A stretch of 7,735 nt of DNA from contig CAJWHX010000148.1 of the NCBI GenBank assembly GCA_913040875.1, positions 1 to 7,735 of the forward strand, read 5' to 3'. The stretch comes from an uncultured Pseudomonadota bacterium (GTDB lineage Bacteria > Myxococcota > UBA796). The translations under genes and the position numbers were made by a program. The notes beneath the pieces are model-generated. The model was not told where the DNA came from. It was given only the letters and a program-made list of their open reading frames with translations, and searched no databases. Positions 6,085-7,735 of this stretch are shown here, piece by piece (position 1 is the first letter of the stretch; each line of letters begins with the position of its first letter).

Positions 6085-7735
6085 ATGACAGGAATAAACA
6101 CAGAAGATATACGATTTACCGAACACGGTACATTCGATCCAAGCCTGGTTAGACGCGTGGGGCTACAGTTGTTTATTGGGGTCGGAGGCGGCGGAGGTAA
6201 AATTGTTGACCGCATTTATAAACGCATGTCTGCAGATCCAGCGTGGAACGCCTACCACAAAGAGTCGACCGGTTTTATGGTTATCGACACCAATGTTGAA
6301 GATTTGGCTAGGTTTGGCCGAACAGGGGACATCGAAGTTGTCTGTACATCTGAGCAAAGTCGTCAAGCGCGTTTGGAGAAGTGTTTGGCCGAAGAAGATC
6401 CGTTTCTTGAGTATTGGAGACCCGATGGATATTCTCCGCGTACGGGTTCATTGGGTGCAGGTCAAATCCGATTGGAAAGTCGAATGGGGTTTTATGTCTT
6501 CAGTAAAGAGATTGAAGCGAAGATCAAGGGTCTTCTGAGGAAAACAACGCAGTTAGAGAATCTATATGGTGCTGATGATAACGATGTTGTTCGTGTGTAC
6601 ATTTTTGGAACGTTGGCTGGCGGGACTGGGAGTGGATGTTTTCTGCCGATGAGTTGTTTGCTTCGTGAAGTGTTTAAAGATGCCAATCGTCGTTCAATGA
6701 TTCAAGGGTATTTGATCAGTTCAAATGCACTGGAGAGCGTCGTGAAACCGGAACTGTTCAGTTACATACACTCAAACACCTACGCTGCGCTTAAAGAGTT
6801 GGAGTATCTCAATCGCGTAGTCTACGATAATAAAGACAAATCCATTCGATTTGCCTATCGAATGCCACGGTTCCCGAACGAGCCAATTCCAGAAGTAACG
6901 TCACCACCATTCGATTGGTGTTCTATAATCAGTAGACCAGAAGGTATGAACGCACCTTATGGAATGTTGCTCAATGCAGTTGCGGATACTGCTTATTTAA
7001 ATATCAGTACCGCCGCTGCAGCAAGTGAGCACGGAGAGCGGGACAACTACACACGTTTTATGCGAAACTTGAGCGCACCGACGTTGCAAGAAAATGGAAT
7101 GTTGGAATTGGGGTACACGCGTCACTTTGGCACTTTGGGCTCGGCAGCTCTTGTGACGCCCGGTAAACAGTTCTTGGAGTACTGTACATCGAGAATGGTT
7201 GCCGACTTGATTCGTGTTCAACTTTGTCCAAGTCCAGAAGGAGAAAGTTTGGATGTCAATCACCCAAGTTTTCGAAATGCGCCACGTGAGATGCAACTGA
7301 AACTACTAAACCTAAGTTGGTTAAAAGCAGCAGATGCAGCCAAACGTAAGGAAGAAAAGGATCGTGCAGAGAGTGTTGCTTATTTTGAGAAGGCGGGTAT
7401 GACACCAGACGAGATAGAGGAGAACCTCCAAAACCTTGGCTACTGGACGCAGATTATTCATTCGGTATTGGGAGATGGAGCAACGGACGAAGTTGCCGTA
7501 TCAGAAGAAGTGGATCCCTTTGCAGGACTCTTAGGCGGGTCAGAAGAATCTACAAGCGAAGTGGTTGAGCAGGAGAGCTTCATGGCTCAAACCAAAGCCG
7601 AGTTGCAACGTCTGATTGATAAGATGGGAGCAACGGGGTTTTCATTGACACCTTTATCGCCAGTCACTATTTCATCGGCGCAAGGAACCTTTGCAGATTT
7701 GATTTCTGGATACAATCGTCAAATACGCAAGATCA
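6085..7735 (+). CDS. Tubulin/FtsZ-superfamily GTPase, Tubulin_2 / FtsZl-like, 3'-truncated
   Basis: 550 codons are visible and the frame is still open at the window edge. The N terminus carries a glycine-rich phosphate loop (FIGVGGGGGK, G32-K39) after a beta strand, matching the first nucleotide-contact loop of FtsZ. IDTN at 67-70 ends the next strand. The tubulin signature is at residues 175-184 (GTLAGGTGSG), where AGGTGSG corresponds to GGGTG[ST]G of tubulin and FtsZ. FDWCSII and the helix NAPYGMLLNAVADTAY fit the later part of the GTPase fold. Beyond about residue 410 the protein differs from FtsZ: a charged helical stretch (AAKRKEEKDRAE near 418-428), then an acidic linker with DPFAGLLGG at 477-485, then more sequence running off the window. 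Canonical FtsZ and TubZ are much closer to 400 residues. The family is expected to be cytoplasmic and GTP-binding and to form filaments. Context with VWA membrane proteins supports the membrane-remodelling type of system rather than cell division or plasmid partition. The upstream membrane proteins are candidate partners (inference). Confidence 0.95.
   Translation, partial: MTGINTEDIRFTEHGTFDPSLVRRVGLQLFIGVGGGGGKIVDRIYKRMSADPAWNAYHKESTGFMVIDTNVEDLARFGRTGDIEVVCTSEQSRQARLEKCLAEEDPFLEYWRPDGYSPRTGSLGAGQIRLESRMGFYVFSKEIEAKIKGLLRKTTQLENLYGADDNDVVRVYIFGTLAGGTGSGCFLPMSCLLREVFKDANRRSMIQGYLISSNALESVVKPELFSYIHSNTYAALKELEYLNRVVYDNKDKSIRFAYRMPRFPNEPIPEVTSPPFDWCSIISRPEGMNAPYGMLLNAVADTAYLNISTAAAASEHGERDNYTRFMRNLSAPTLQENGMLELGYTRHFGTLGSAALVTPGKQFLEYCTSRMVADLIRVQLCPSPEGESLDVNHPSFRNAPREMQLKLLNLSWLKAADAAKRKEEKDRAESVAYFEKAGMTPDEIEENLQNLGYWTQIIHSVLGDGATDEVAVSEEVDPFAGLLGGSEESTSEVVEQESFMAQTKAELQRLIDKMGATGFSLTPLSPVTISSAQGTFADLISGYNRQIRKI

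Noticed and set aside
6176..6538. 120-codon plus-strand open frame.
   Set aside because: It overlaps the tubulin-like gene in another frame, cuts across its conserved glycine motif region, and its product looks unnatural.

Overview
The window (7735 bases, GC in the mid-to-upper 40s % by eye) holds four tightly packed genes, all on the + strand, and looks like part of one operon. Both ends cut a gene: the first lacks its 5' end and the fourth its 3' end. I see no RNA genes, insertion sequences or CRISPR arrays. The organism is a Gram-negative-like bacterium. A pre-peptidase C-terminal (PPC)-like domain followed by a Cys/Asp-rich MopE-like motif in the third gene is a combination I associate with Myxococcota and other former Deltaproteobacteria, but the GC content is low for classical myxobacteria. 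This placement is an inference.

Layout: (1) 1-1482, the C-terminal part of a single-pass membrane protein with an Ig-like or cadherin-like ectodomain and a cytoplasmic tail of about 100 residues. (2) 1486-3996, a secreted-then-anchored von Willebrand factor A (VWA) protein with an intact metal-ion site (DxSxS), a long beta-rich ectodomain, one membrane helix and a 151-residue tail. (3) 4001-5968, a membrane protein with a different N-terminal ectodomain (PPC-like plus MopE-like) but nearly the same 151-residue tail. (4) A 116-base gap, then 6085-7735, a tubulin/FtsZ-superfamily protein of the Tubulin_2-like (FtsZl) type carrying the GTP-binding glycine signature.

How the genes may work together: three membrane proteins with different outward-facing domains sit next to one cytoplasmic tubulin-like GTPase. 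The pairing of a divergent tubulin-like protein with VWA membrane proteins has been proposed from genome context as a membrane-remodelling system (Makarova and Koonin, 2010, from memory). An economical model is that the ectodomains bind external or periplasmic ligands while the tails engage the tubulin-like polymer or an adaptor. That model is inference.

The most striking sequence signal is the tail duplication. The last 456 bases of genes 2 and 3 align without gaps, with about 25 differences. Inside this is a perfectly identical 248-base block (3580-3827 and 5552-5799), flanked by about 10-12% divergence on each side. This suggests recent gene conversion or domain shuffling that keeps the same cytoplasmic module on two different ectodomains.
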